Source: an uncultured Faecalibacterium sp.
GTDB taxonomy: Bacteria > Bacillota > Clostridia > Oscillospirales > Ruminococcaceae
Length of the DNA stretch: 64,000 bases
Reading direction: 5' to 3'
Assembly (NCBI GenBank): GCA_934548045.1
Contig: CAKTEM010000003.1
Location: forward strand, 1 to 64,000
This document shows, piece by piece, positions 40,902 through 49,368 of the stretch. The notes under the pieces were generated by a model, which made no database searches, was not told the DNA's origin, and worked only from the letters and a program-made list of their open reading frames with translations. The position numbers and the translations under genes were made by a program. Each line of letters starts with the position of its first letter. The first letter of the stretch is position 1.

Positions 40902-43070
40902 GTGAAACAAACCCTGAGACGCTTCAAAAACTGGCTGGGCCAGACCCTGCGTGTGGTCTGGCCGATGCTGCTGGCCGGTGCGGTGCTTCTGGTTCTGCTG
41001 CTGATTGTCGGCGGAATGGTCTGGCAGGATTACCGCGCCGCCCTCATCGACAGCCAGACCCGGCAGATGGAACTGGTGGTGCAGAGTCTTGCCGACAGCA
41101 TCCAGTTTTCGCTGGCGGAATACGACGACCGGCTGGATGCGGCGGTGCAGAAGCTGGAAGAAAATCCCGATGCAAAACCCTCACTGGCACGGAGCGATAC
41201 TCTCTGCGATATCTGGCTTGAGAATTCGGATGGCGAGGTGACATACAGCAGTCATGGTGTGACGGCCGTCTGTGACGTGATGCTGACCGACTCGGGCGAG
41301 GGCATCACCTACTGGCAGTACCACAGCGGCGACCAGCACTATCTTGTCCTGAAAAAACAGGTCGGGGAACAGTCGGTCTGCCTTGTTGTCAACTCGGAGG
41401 TGCTGTATGAGCAGCTGGTTTCGGATATCCATGTGGGAACGAACGGCTATGTCATGATAAAGAACGCGGATGACCGGGTCGTGATGCACCCGGAACGGGC
41501 GCAGTGGGGCATCGACGTGCTGGAAGGACGCCGCAGACTCTACAACAATACGGACTTGGACATGTCCAGCCTCGAAGAGCTGCTCCGCGCCCAGCAGGAG
41601 GAAACTTCCGGCATCCGTGATTACTATTCTTATTGGTGGACAGATCCGGATGTGCCGCGCGTCCATAAAATCAGCGCGTTCCGTCAGCTGGCACTGGGAG
41701 ACAGCTTCTGGATCGTCAGTGCGGTCGTGGACTATAATGACTTGTATCAGCCGGTGGCGGAGAGCTTCCGGAAGGTCACGGTGCTGTTCAGCTGCGTGGC
41801 GGTGGTGCTGGGATTGTTCATCGTGCTGGTCTTCCGTTTGCAGCAGAAGGAACGCCGGAATGTGACCGAAATCAACGACCTGAAATCCCTGAACGCCACA
41901 CTGGAAGAGCTGCACCGCAGCGAGGAATCGCTGGCGCATGGACAGCGTCTGCAGCTGATGGGAACCCTGACCGGCGGCATCGCCCACGAATTCAATAATT
42001 TCCTGACGCCCATCATGGGCTATGCCGATTTAATTATGGCGGAGTCTGACCCGGGCAGTGAAATCTACGATAACGCCTTGGAAATCAGCGACGCGGCGCA
42101 GAAGGCGCAGGATGTCGTTAAGCAAATTTCCTCGATGAGCCGGAAGAATGTAGAAACCGTGTACGAGGCTGTCTCGGTCGAGAAGCTGGTGAACAACACC
42201 CTGAAACTGGTCGAGACCAACTGCCCGAAGCAGGTGGCCCTGAAAGAAGAGCTGAACCTGAACGGGGAAGGGGTGCTGGGTAACTCGACCCAGCTCCAGC
42301 AGGTGCTTTTGAACATCTGTGTCAACGCCATCCATGCGATTGGCCGGGATGAGGGAACGCTGACCCTCCGGGCCGATGTCGTGCCGCGCACTGAATTGGC
42401 AAGCCGTCTCCCGGAGGAAAAAATCTCCTACGACTGGCAGAACTATGTCCGGCTGAGCATTTCCGATAACGGTTGTGGAATGGATAAAGATACCTTACAG
42501 CACATTTTCGAGCCGTTCTTCACCACCAAAAAGGCCGGACAAGGTACCGGTCTGGGTCTGGCACTGGCCGAGCAGATCATCCGGACGCATCGAGGCTGGA
42601 TCTGCGCCGAAAGCACATTGGGCAAGGGAACGACTTTCTATATCTATCTGCCGGTGCTGGAACAGCAGCACGCACAGGAGCAGCTGCAATGGGGTCAGGA
42701 CCATAAGCTCCGCATTTTGGCGGCGGACGACAACAAAAAAGTTCTCGACCTGCTGGAAATCGATTTTGGCCGTCTGGGTCTGGAAGTCGTCACCTGTTCT
42801 CGCCGCGGCGAAGTCCGCTCCCTGCTGGAAGAAGAACCCTTTGATGTACTTGTTATCGACGAAAGTCTGACCGGCGGCAGCGGTGTTGATTTCTGTATGG
42901 CAATTAAGGGAAAGTACCCCGGCCTGACCCGTATCATTATGACGAACACGCCGACGATGGAGATCGTGGATGCACGCCGCCACCGCGTCATCGACGGATA
43001 TATCGTCAAACCGGTCTCGGCAGGTACGCTGTTGGAAGAGATACGCACCTGTCAGCGACAGAAACAATAA
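40902..43070 (+). CDS. Hybrid sensor histidine kinase with extracellular Cache-like domain
   Basis: A 722-residue membrane sensor. Helices at about 20-42 and 290-314 bracket an extracellular domain (43-289; YVMIKNADDRVVMHPE is Cache/PAS-like). A HisKA-type dimerisation helix has GGIAHEFNNFLTPI with phospho-acceptor His362. The ATPase domain follows, with NICVNAIHAI (N box), DNGCGMD (G1) and TGLGLALAEQ (G2). A C-terminal receiver (603-722) has its Asp at 653 and Lys at 703. GTG start 8 bases after AAAGGAG. The ligand may be citrate or another carboxylate given the neighbours; not shown by sequence. Confidence 0.9.
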   Translation: MKQTLRRFKNWLGQTLRVVWPMLLAGAVLLVLLLIVGGMVWQDYRAALIDSQTRQMELVVQSLADSIQFSLAEYDDRLDAAVQKLEENPDAKPSLARSDTLCDIWLENSDGEVTYSSHGVTAVCDVMLTDSGEGITYWQYHSGDQHYLVLKKQVGEQSVCLVVNSEVLYEQLVSDIHVGTNGYVMIKNADDRVVMHPERAQWGIDVLEGRRRLYNNTDLDMSSLEELLRAQQEETSGIRDYYSYWWTDPDVPRVHKISAFRQLALGDSFWIVSAVVDYNDLYQPVAESFRKVTVLFSCVAVVLGLFIVLVFRLQQKERRNVTEINDLKSLNATLEELHRSEESLAHGQRLQLMGTLTGGIAHEFNNFLTPIMGYADLIMAESDPGSEIYDNALEISDAAQKAQDVVKQISSMSRKNVETVYEAVSVEKLVNNTLKLVETNCPKQVALKEELNLNGEGVLGNSTQLQQVLLNICVNAIHAIGRDEGTLTLRADVVPRTELASRLPEEKISYDWQNYVRLSISDNGCGMDKDTLQHIFEPFFTTKKAGQGTGLGLALAEQIIRTHRGWICAESTLGKGTTFYIYLPVLEQQHAQEQLQWGQDHKLRILAADDNKKVLDLLEIDFGRLGLEVVTCSRRGEVRSLLEEEPFDVLVIDESLTGGSGVDFCMAIKGKYPGLTRIIMTNTPTMEIVDARRHRVIDGYIVKPVSAGTLLEEIRTCQRQKQ

Positions 43071-43097
43071 AAATGTTGTATCCAAGCATACATCCGG

Positions 43098-43127
43098 ATT
43101 CTTACAAGATATTAAGCAAATTCTTAA
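43098..43127 (+). promoter_or_regulatory. Direct-repeat candidate binding site upstream of citMHS
   Basis: ATTCTTA occurs at 43098 and 43120, 22 bases apart (two helical turns), the spacing used by OmpR/PhoB-type regulators. ATATTAAG lies between. TTCTTAA and ATATTAAG both recur before citD. Confidence 0.4.
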
Positions 43128-43266
43128 CAAATCGTAACGTAATGCGCTTTGGGGTTTAAGTTTCGACGACTATACTTGAACCATCGAAAGCAGGAATGAA
43201 ACTTCAGAACCGACTGGAATGGAACGCCTGCTGAAAATTCGTGGAAAAAAGGAAAGGAAGTAAACC

Positions 43267-44604
43267 ATGAGTGATACCATTCTCGCTCTGCTCGGCTTTG
43301 CAACGGTGATTGCGGTCATCGTCCTGCTGCTGCGCAATGTCACGGTTCCTGCACTGGCGTTCGTCAGTGTCTCGACCATCACGGCTGCCATTCTGGTAGC
43401 GACCGGTGCTTTCACCCTGGATGAAATGGCTGGCTTCATCAAGGAGGGCGTCAAAGGCGTCCACGGCACGGCAGTTCTGTTCATCTTCTCCGTCCTGTTC
43501 TTCGGTGTTATGACGGATGCAGGCATGTTCGACAAGATCATCGGTGCGCTGATGAAAAAGGTCGGCAATAATGTCGTCGGCGTTGCGCTGATGACCTGCG
43601 TCATCGCCATCATCGGCCATCTGGACGGCGGCGGAGCATCCACCTTCCTCATCACCATCCCGGCTATGCTGCCCGTTTACAAGCGTCTGCACATGCGCCG
43701 TGAGACCCTGTTGCTGATCTGCGTCACCGCAATGGGCGTCATGAACCTGATGCCCTGGGGCGGCCCGACCATGCGTGCTGCAAGCGTTATCGAGATGGAG
43801 CCCAACGAGCTGTGGTTCCAGCTGATGCCCATGCAGGTCGTTGGTTTCGTTCTGGCAATCGGCACTGCGATCTTCTGGGGCCTGCAGGAGAAGAAGCGCA
43901 TCGCAAAGCTGGACACTGCTGCTCTGGCTGCAGAAGCAGAGAAGTATGACGACTCTGACGATGGCGCAAAGAATGAAGAGCTGGCTCGTCCCCAGAACTT
44001 CATCTTCAACGTCATTCTGACTCTGGCTGTCATCATCGTCCTCGTTATGGACCTGTTCCCCTCTTACTATGTCTTCATGGTTGGCTGTGCTCTGGGCATT
44101 CTCGTCAACTATCGCGGCAAGAAGCTGCACAGCTCCATCATCAAGAGCCACGCTTCCGCTGGTCTGAGCATGGCTTCCACCATTCTGTGCGCTGGCGTTT
44201 TCCTCGGCGTTCTGAGCAAGAGCGGCATCATGGAGAAGATGGCTATTGCGATGGCAAACTTCATCCCGACCTCCATGGGTCGTTTCCTGCCCATCATCAT
44301 CGGCATCCTGAGCGTGCCTCTGGCTCTGCTGTTTGATACCGACTCTTACTTCTACGGCGTTCTGCCCGTTCTGGTCAGCGTCGGCAATCAGTTCGGCGTC
44401 AATCCGGCCCACATCGCCATCGCGATGGTCGTCTGCCGCAACTGCGCTACCTTCATCAGCCCGGTCGCTCCTGCTACCTATCTGGGTATCGGTCTGGCCG
44501 GTGTCGAGATCAAGGATCACATCAAGTACTGCTTCGGTTGGCAGTGGGGTGTGTCCATCATCTGCCTGGTCGCAGGTCTGATCCTCGGCGTTATCAACTT
44601 CTAA
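43267..44604 (+). CDS. CitMHS-family citrate/metal:proton symporter
   Basis: A 445-residue membrane transporter with about 11-12 helices. The segments GHLDGGGASTFLITIPAML and MNLMPWGGPTMRAA match the CitMHS family, which imports citrate complexed with a divalent metal (magnesium or calcium type) using protons. A polar central loop lies near residues 205-240. ATG follows GGAAAGGAAG. Placement next to the kinase and downstream of citDEF suggests it feeds the citrate lyase. Confidence 0.9.
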   Translation: MSDTILALLGFATVIAVIVLLLRNVTVPALAFVSVSTITAAILVATGAFTLDEMAGFIKEGVKGVHGTAVLFIFSVLFFGVMTDAGMFDKIIGALMKKVGNNVVGVALMTCVIAIIGHLDGGGASTFLITIPAMLPVYKRLHMRRETLLLICVTAMGVMNLMPWGGPTMRAASVIEMEPNELWFQLMPMQVVGFVLAIGTAIFWGLQEKKRIAKLDTAALAAEAEKYDDSDDGAKNEELARPQNFIFNVILTLAVIIVLVMDLFPSYYVFMVGCALGILVNYRGKKLHSSIIKSHASAGLSMASTILCAGVFLGVLSKSGIMEKMAIAMANFIPTSMGRFLPIIIGILSVPLALLFDTDSYFYGVLPVLVSVGNQFGVNPAHIAIAMVVCRNCATFISPVAPATYLGIGLAGVEIKDHIKYCFGWQWGVSIICLVAGLILGVINF

Positions 44605-44614
44605 GTTGACATTG

Positions 44615-44656
44615 GCCGCCCGGCCGCTTCTTTCCAGAAGTCCGGGCGGCTTTTTT
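44615..44656 (+). terminator. Terminator of the citrate transporter gene
   Basis: GCCGCCCGG / CCGGGCGGC stem followed by six T. Confidence 0.88.
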
Positions 44657-44684
44657 AAAAGATCCAAAGGAGGCTGTGCTTCTT

Positions 44685-45257
44685 ATGCAGGAAAGAAATG
44701 TCTGTACTGCCGCAGATGCCATCTATAAGCTGGCGGCAGGCAATCTGAAATATCTCAACGCAGAGAACGGCAGCGGAGATATCTCCCGTCGCATCCGTCT
44801 GGCGACATGGACGAAAGGACAGTCTCCCTACGCCATCATCGTGACCTGCTCTGATTCCCGGGTCATCCCCGAGAACATCTTTTCGGCAGGCATCGGCGAG
44901 CTGTTCGTCATCCGTCTGGCCGGCAACGTCATCGACGACCACCAGCTCGGCAGCATCGAGTATGCGGCCGGACATCTGGGATGCCGTCTGGTCGTGGTGC
45001 TGGGCCATACCCACTGCGGCGCGGTGGATGCGGCCATCAACCACGAATCGACCGGCTACATCCGGTACATCACGGATGAGATCAAAAAGGCCATCGGCGA
45101 CGAGACCGACCCTTATAAGGCCAGCTGCCTGAACGTGCAGCACAGTGTGAAGGAGATCGAGAAGAGTCTCTGCATCCATCACATTGAGGAGGAAACGGGT
45201 CTGCGCGTCGTCGGCGCGATGTATCACATCGAGGATGGCAGTGTAGAGTTTCTCTAA
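44685..45257 (+). CDS. Beta-class carbonic anhydrase
   Basis: A 190-residue zinc enzyme interconverting carbon dioxide and bicarbonate. Zinc ligands and active-site pair: Cys55, Asp57 and Arg59 in CSDSRV, His108 and Cys111 in GHTHCGAV. IRLAGNVID is another family block. ATG at 44685 is 11 bases after AAAGGAGG; an in-frame GTG at 44676 is only 2 bases after it. It starts close behind the citrate-transporter terminator and probably has read-through or a hidden promoter. Confidence 0.92.
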   Translation: MQERNVCTAADAIYKLAAGNLKYLNAENGSGDISRRIRLATWTKGQSPYAIIVTCSDSRVIPENIFSAGIGELFVIRLAGNVIDDHQLGSIEYAAGHLGCRLVVVLGHTHCGAVDAAINHESTGYIRYITDEIKKAIGDETDPYKASCLNVQHSVKEIEKSLCIHHIEEETGLRVVGAMYHIEDGSVEFL

Positions 45258-45274
45258 ATTCATCATAAGACACG

Positions 45275-45312
45275 GAAAGCCCTTCGCCGGTTTGTGCTGG
45301 CGAAGGGCTTTC
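45275..45312. terminator. Terminator between carbonic anhydrase and glycosyltransferase genes
   Basis: Perfect 14-bp stem GAAAGCCCTTCGCC / GGCGAAGGGCTTTC; T-poor on the plus side. Confidence 0.7.
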
Positions 45313-45325
45313 TGTATCTCTGTGT

Positions 45326-46933
45326 TTATTTTACAAGTTCATTGACAGCTGCTTCCAGCGTGTCGGCGAACGCCTGCTTGGAGTAATAACGCTCGTACAG
45401 GGCGCGGCAGGCCGGCTGCATAACGGTCAGCTGCTCCGGGTGGGTGATGGCCTGTTCCAAAGCGTCGGCCAGCTGCTGAGGGTCGTTGTCGTGGTAGACA
45501 AAGCCGTCGACACCCTCGGTCACAAGCCCAGCGGTGCCGGTGTGTTCCGAGACGATGGCCGGCTTGCCGAAGATAAGGCCTTCGGTCACGAAGGTCGGCA
45601 TCGGGTCATCACGGGAAGCGCAGACGAGGCAGCTGCACTGAGACATCAGCGACTTGATCTCGTCACGGGTCAGCCGCTTGCAGTAGAAGACCGTCTCCGG
45701 ATAGTCCAGCGTCAGGTCACGGACGGCATCCATCATGTCCTTCTCAGCGGCCTTGCCGACAAAGAGGAAGGATGCCTTGTTCCGGACGTCGGGCGGCAGG
45801 AGCCGGATGGCCTTGCTGAAAATATCCTGGCCTTTCCGGCGTTCAAAGGAGCCGACCGTCGCAAAGAGCGGCTTGTCCTTCGGGATGCCGAGGTCGGCGA
45901 AGATGTCTGACTTGACGAAATCCTCGGCGGCATAGTCCGGTAGGCCGTAAATCAGAGAGCGAATCTCGAATTCCGGGTGGACGCTGTGCATCGCGGCGGC
46001 TGCATGGGTGCCGACCGAGTAGAGATGCACGTTCGATTCCAGCTTTTTGGGGATCTGGTGGGCGATATACGGATACCCGGCAAAGGCGTCGTGGAGCCAC
46101 CAGAGAACGGGAACGCCGGTACCATTCAAAGCACGGACAGCCCGGGCCTCGACGATGGTGTTGGCGAGGACGAAGTCCGCGCAAAACGCCAGACCCCAGA
46201 GGACGGGAGTTGTGACACAGCCCTCCCGGGTGATGACGGCGGCACCGGCGTCACGGAACAACTCGAGGGAACCGTCGTCCTCGGGGCCGAGGACAACGAC
46301 TTCATAACCCATATTGCGCAGAACAGGAACTGCGCTGACAAGGACGATGGGCGCACCGGTCATGTCGAGCAGATGGCTCATGACAAAAGCGCGCTTGCCG
46401 GAGATCGAATAAACATCCTCGGCGCAGATATCGCGCGGATAGTGGAACAAGGCTTCCGGGATGCAGTGAGGTTTGGTGCAGAGCTTGGACGCAAGGCGGA
46501 GCAGTTCCGAGACGCTTTCGGGGTCGTGCGCAGCAGCACGGCAGCGGTCGAGCAGCTCCCGGGAGATGAATGCGCACCGGACAGCGGCACGGTGTGCCGG
46601 ACTTTGGTACAGGGCAGTCGCACCGTCAAAACCGAAGACGGCGTCCGAAACGATATAATCTGAACCCTCGCTCAGAGCCTGTGCGAAGTACATTAGAGTC
46701 GTGGAGAGACAGGCGGCGTCCTCATTCATCAGGAGGATACCGGCGACGCTGTCGGTCAGCTCACCGTCCAGCTGACTCACCAGACGGAATTTGCGGTGGA
46801 GCTGGTCGTGGAGCGATTCTTCCAGCAGAGCGTGCCGGGAAGGCGCGTAAACCAGCAGATAGGTGCTTTGGGTGTTGAAATATTCCTGCTTGGGGAGCTG
46901 TTCCTGCTGCAGGGTGGTATAACGGCTGTACAT
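45326..46933 (-). CDS. Glycosyltransferase, GT4-like
   Basis: A 535-residue protein. The C-terminal half is GT-B: LFATVGSFERRKGQDIFSKA, FLFVGKAAEKD, then MPTFVTEGLIFGKPAIVSEHTG with the nucleotide-sugar Glu motif and an LADALEQA tail. The N-terminal about 170 residues are divergent and may recognise the acceptor. No membrane helix. Last gene of a three-gene minus-strand operon with a coiled-coil protein and an acyltransferase, so it likely adds sugar to a surface glycan or lipid. Confidence 0.85.
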   Translation of the reverse strand: MYSRYTTLQQEQLPKQEYFNTQSTYLLVYAPSRHALLEESLHDQLHRKFRLVSQLDGELTDSVAGILLMNEDAACLSTTLMYFAQALSEGSDYIVSDAVFGFDGATALYQSPAHRAAVRCAFISRELLDRCRAAAHDPESVSELLRLASKLCTKPHCIPEALFHYPRDICAEDVYSISGKRAFVMSHLLDMTGAPIVLVSAVPVLRNMGYEVVVLGPEDDGSLELFRDAGAAVITREGCVTTPVLWGLAFCADFVLANTIVEARAVRALNGTGVPVLWWLHDAFAGYPYIAHQIPKKLESNVHLYSVGTHAAAAMHSVHPEFEIRSLIYGLPDYAAEDFVKSDIFADLGIPKDKPLFATVGSFERRKGQDIFSKAIRLLPPDVRNKASFLFVGKAAEKDMMDAVRDLTLDYPETVFYCKRLTRDEIKSLMSQCSCLVCASRDDPMPTFVTEGLIFGKPAIVSEHTGTAGLVTEGVDGFVYHDNDPQQLADALEQAITHPEQLTVMQPACRALYERYYSKQAFADTLEAAVNELVK

Positions 46934-46957
46934 CAGGGCTTTCCTCCGTCTCTTCCA

Positions 46958-47797
46958 TTACTGTCCACGGTGGAACAGCCCAAGCAGCTTCCGGATGGGA
47001 GCGGTCAGCTTCCAGCTGGTGCTGGACTGCATCCCCTTGAGCGCGTTGTCGTAGGCCTCGTTGCTGCTCTGAAGGGCAAGATTTGCCTGCCGCAGGTCGA
47101 GGATATCGTGGTTCAGGTTGGCGACGCTCTTCTGCAGCTGCTCGACGCTCCGCTGCTGGTCGTTGATGATGCCGTTCAGCTCCTGAATGTGGTTCTCTTC
47201 ACCGGCCTTTTCCTGCTGGAACTGCTTCATGCCGTCCAGGACGATCCGGAACAGCGGTTCGTTGGAAAGGGATTCCAGCGGATAATAAGAGTAGTTGATG
47301 ACAAGGAGCATCCCGGCCGGATAGCTGCTCAGGCCGTCCAGACGGTAGTTCGGGTCGCCGCGCAGGAACAGGGTGTTGCCGTCCTGCAAAACGGTGCCGT
47401 TGCAGGGCAGGGCTTGGATACGGTCGTCCGAAAAGCTCAGGCCGCTGATGCAGCAGGGCAGCTCGCCCGGGTCGAACCGGATGGCCTGAATGTCGGTGGG
47501 CATCTTGAAGGACGCACCAACGGTGCCGTTCAGCTGGTCGTATACGCAGTCGTCCGAAGTCAGGGTGTCCGCCTCCGAAAAACCAAAGCCGCAGTCGTAA
47601 TAGAGTTTCGGCTGACGCAGGGCCTTCGATTCGGTGCGCTCTTCCTTTTTGGGATGAGCGGAAATATAGCTCTGTACTTCCTGCTCCAGCGCGAGACAAC
47701 GCTCTGCCAGCCGGGAAACGCCCTCGTCCGAGAGCTTGAGCTGCTGTTCCAAGTCCGCAATGCGGCTGTGCAGAGCCGCAGGAGTTTCGTTGTTCAT
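46958..47797 (-). CDS. Coiled-coil protein of a surface glycan operon
   Basis: A 279-residue protein with coiled-coil segments at about residues 5-45 and 195-255 around a beta-rich middle. The C-terminal YDNALKGMQSSTSWKLTAPI resembles tails attached to glycosyltransferases (S-SWKLTAPLRKL type), suggesting a scaffold or chain-length role. ATG at 47797 follows GGAGG; an upstream ATG at 47815 lacks a ribosome site. No catalytic motif seen. Confidence 0.6.
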   Translation of the reverse strand: MNNETPAALHSRIADLEQQLKLSDEGVSRLAERCLALEQEVQSYISAHPKKEERTESKALRQPKLYYDCGFGFSEADTLTSDDCVYDQLNGTVGASFKMPTDIQAIRFDPGELPCCISGLSFSDDRIQALPCNGTVLQDGNTLFLRGDPNYRLDGLSSYPAGMLLVINYSYYPLESLSNEPLFRIVLDGMKQFQQEKAGEENHIQELNGIINDQQRSVEQLQKSVANLNHDILDLRQANLALQSSNEAYDNALKGMQSSTSWKLTAPIRKLLGLFHRGQ

Positions 47798-47858
47798 GAA
47801 CGGGTTCCTCCTCATGTTCTATTTCTAGCCTGCGAAAAATACAGGCCGAGTTTTTGAT

Positions 47859-48983
47859 TCAATGCCGGGCGACGTAGGGGCGATGCTCCTGCGCCTTTTT
47901 GCGCTGTTCCGCGACCCGTTTGATCTTCCAATCCCGATAACGGGAGAGCAGCGCGCAGACCAGCAGGACAGAGCCGAGCGAGACAGTGAACTGGATAATC
48001 AGGCCCAGCGTCTGCATGTCGGCAAACTTGTCCGCCATCAGATACCACGGGATCGCGGTCAGCTCGATGGTGTGGACGCAGAAGATATAGAGCGACTGCC
48101 GGCCGATGCTCTGGATGCCTCGGGTGAACATGTTGTCGAATCTGCGCTGGACACGCAGGAAAAAGGCCAGTAACCCCAGACCGACCGCCCCATCCAGCAG
48201 GATGCTGACCGGGCCGAGCGTCCACTCGCCGAGGGAAACGCAGTCGGTGCTCTGGGTCAGAACAACCAGAAGGCCGACGGCGACAAAAGCCGCCCACAGC
48301 CCGGCTTTGAGCCGACGGGAGAACGGCTGCTCGAACAGCTTTTTCTTCTTGGCGAGGAAGCCCAGATACAGGTACGGCACAACGACCATGCCCTGCGCGA
48401 TGCAGAAGGGTGCATTCCACGCCAGCGTGATGCCCCAGCCTAACGTCATGGTTCCCAGAACCGCCCACGGTATGTAACGTTCGGGGAAGATGTTCATGAT
48501 GACGTCGAGGAGTATCCAGCCGATCATCAGGGAGAGCAGATACCACATCGGGCCGCAGGAGAAGAAGGTCTGACCGAAATACTCCGCCGTGTGGGGCAGA
48601 CCCATCGCAAAACCGCCGAAGACTTTGCGTGTCTCGTAGAACGCGCTTTCCGGTGAGCCAAAGGCGGCATAATGACAAATATAATGTAAGAGGGTTGTCA
48701 GCAGTCCCGTGATGATGTAGGGCTTGAGCAGCATCTGCAGCTGCTGGCTGACGCATTTGCCGATGGAACGCTTCCGGAAACCGTAGCCGCTGGCAATATA
48801 AAATGCCGCCATCAGGGATTCGCGGTAGGCGAACAGATAAAAGGTGAACGGCGTGATGGCGGTCGTGGTGCCGATAGCATAGGACTCCGCCGTGTGGGCG
48901 AAAACGATGGTCAGCATACCAACGCCCTTGAGCAGGTCGAACATGCCAAGGGAACTGGCAGTGCGTGATTTGGTTTTTTCCAT
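47859..48983 (-). CDS. Acyltransferase 3 family membrane protein
   Basis: A 374-residue protein with about ten membrane helices. FDLLKGVGMLTIVFAHTAE holds the conserved His of the family; LFAYRESLMAAFYIASGYGF follows as usual. Members O-acetylate or otherwise acylate cell-wall glycans, teichoic acids or lipids. First gene of the operon; strong promoter about 120 bases upstream. Confidence 0.85.
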   Translation of the reverse strand: MEKTKSRTASSLGMFDLLKGVGMLTIVFAHTAESYAIGTTTAITPFTFYLFAYRESLMAAFYIASGYGFRKRSIGKCVSQQLQMLLKPYIITGLLTTLLHYICHYAAFGSPESAFYETRKVFGGFAMGLPHTAEYFGQTFFSCGPMWYLLSLMIGWILLDVIMNIFPERYIPWAVLGTMTLGWGITLAWNAPFCIAQGMVVVPYLYLGFLAKKKKLFEQPFSRRLKAGLWAAFVAVGLLVVLTQSTDCVSLGEWTLGPVSILLDGAVGLGLLAFFLRVQRRFDNMFTRGIQSIGRQSLYIFCVHTIELTAIPWYLMADKFADMQTLGLIIQFTVSLGSVLLVCALLSRYRDWKIKRVAEQRKKAQEHRPYVARH

Positions 48984-49101
48984 GAACAGGGCTCCTTCTT
49001 TGCGCCGCGAAGTACCCCGGATGGCAAAATGCCACAGTTCAGGCGCAAAAGTAACAGAATGTTAAAAAATCAGGGTTCTTACCATAGATTTATTATGAAT
49101 A

Positions 49102-49130
49102 AGTATAATGCTTTTTCACCCAGCTGTCAA
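49102..49130 (-). promoter_or_regulatory. Promoter of the acyltransferase-glycosyltransferase operon
   Basis: Minus strand TTGACA, 17-bp spacer, TATACT. The rest of 48984-49225 is AT-rich and holds no gene I can support. Confidence 0.75.
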
Positions 49131-49225
49131 TTTAAAGGCAATACTTACATAGAATTGCACAAGATTAAGCGCAAGTTTAAGTTGCATATTTGTGCAACAA
49201 AATCTTGCATTTAACAGAAAATCCA

Positions 49226-49254
49226 TTGAATCGGCCCCAAAGATACGATATACT
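49226..49254 (+). promoter_or_regulatory. Promoter of the ligase gene
   Basis: TTGAAT, 17-bp spacer, TATACT; leader of about 110 bases. Confidence 0.65.
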
Positions 49255-49368
49255 ATCATTGGAAAAAATTCCCGGAAGTTTCCAGAGATAAACATTTCGG
49301 GCCAAACAATGAAAAACCGGAGCCTTGGCTCCACACGATACGATAAAAAGGCAAAAGGAGATAAAACT

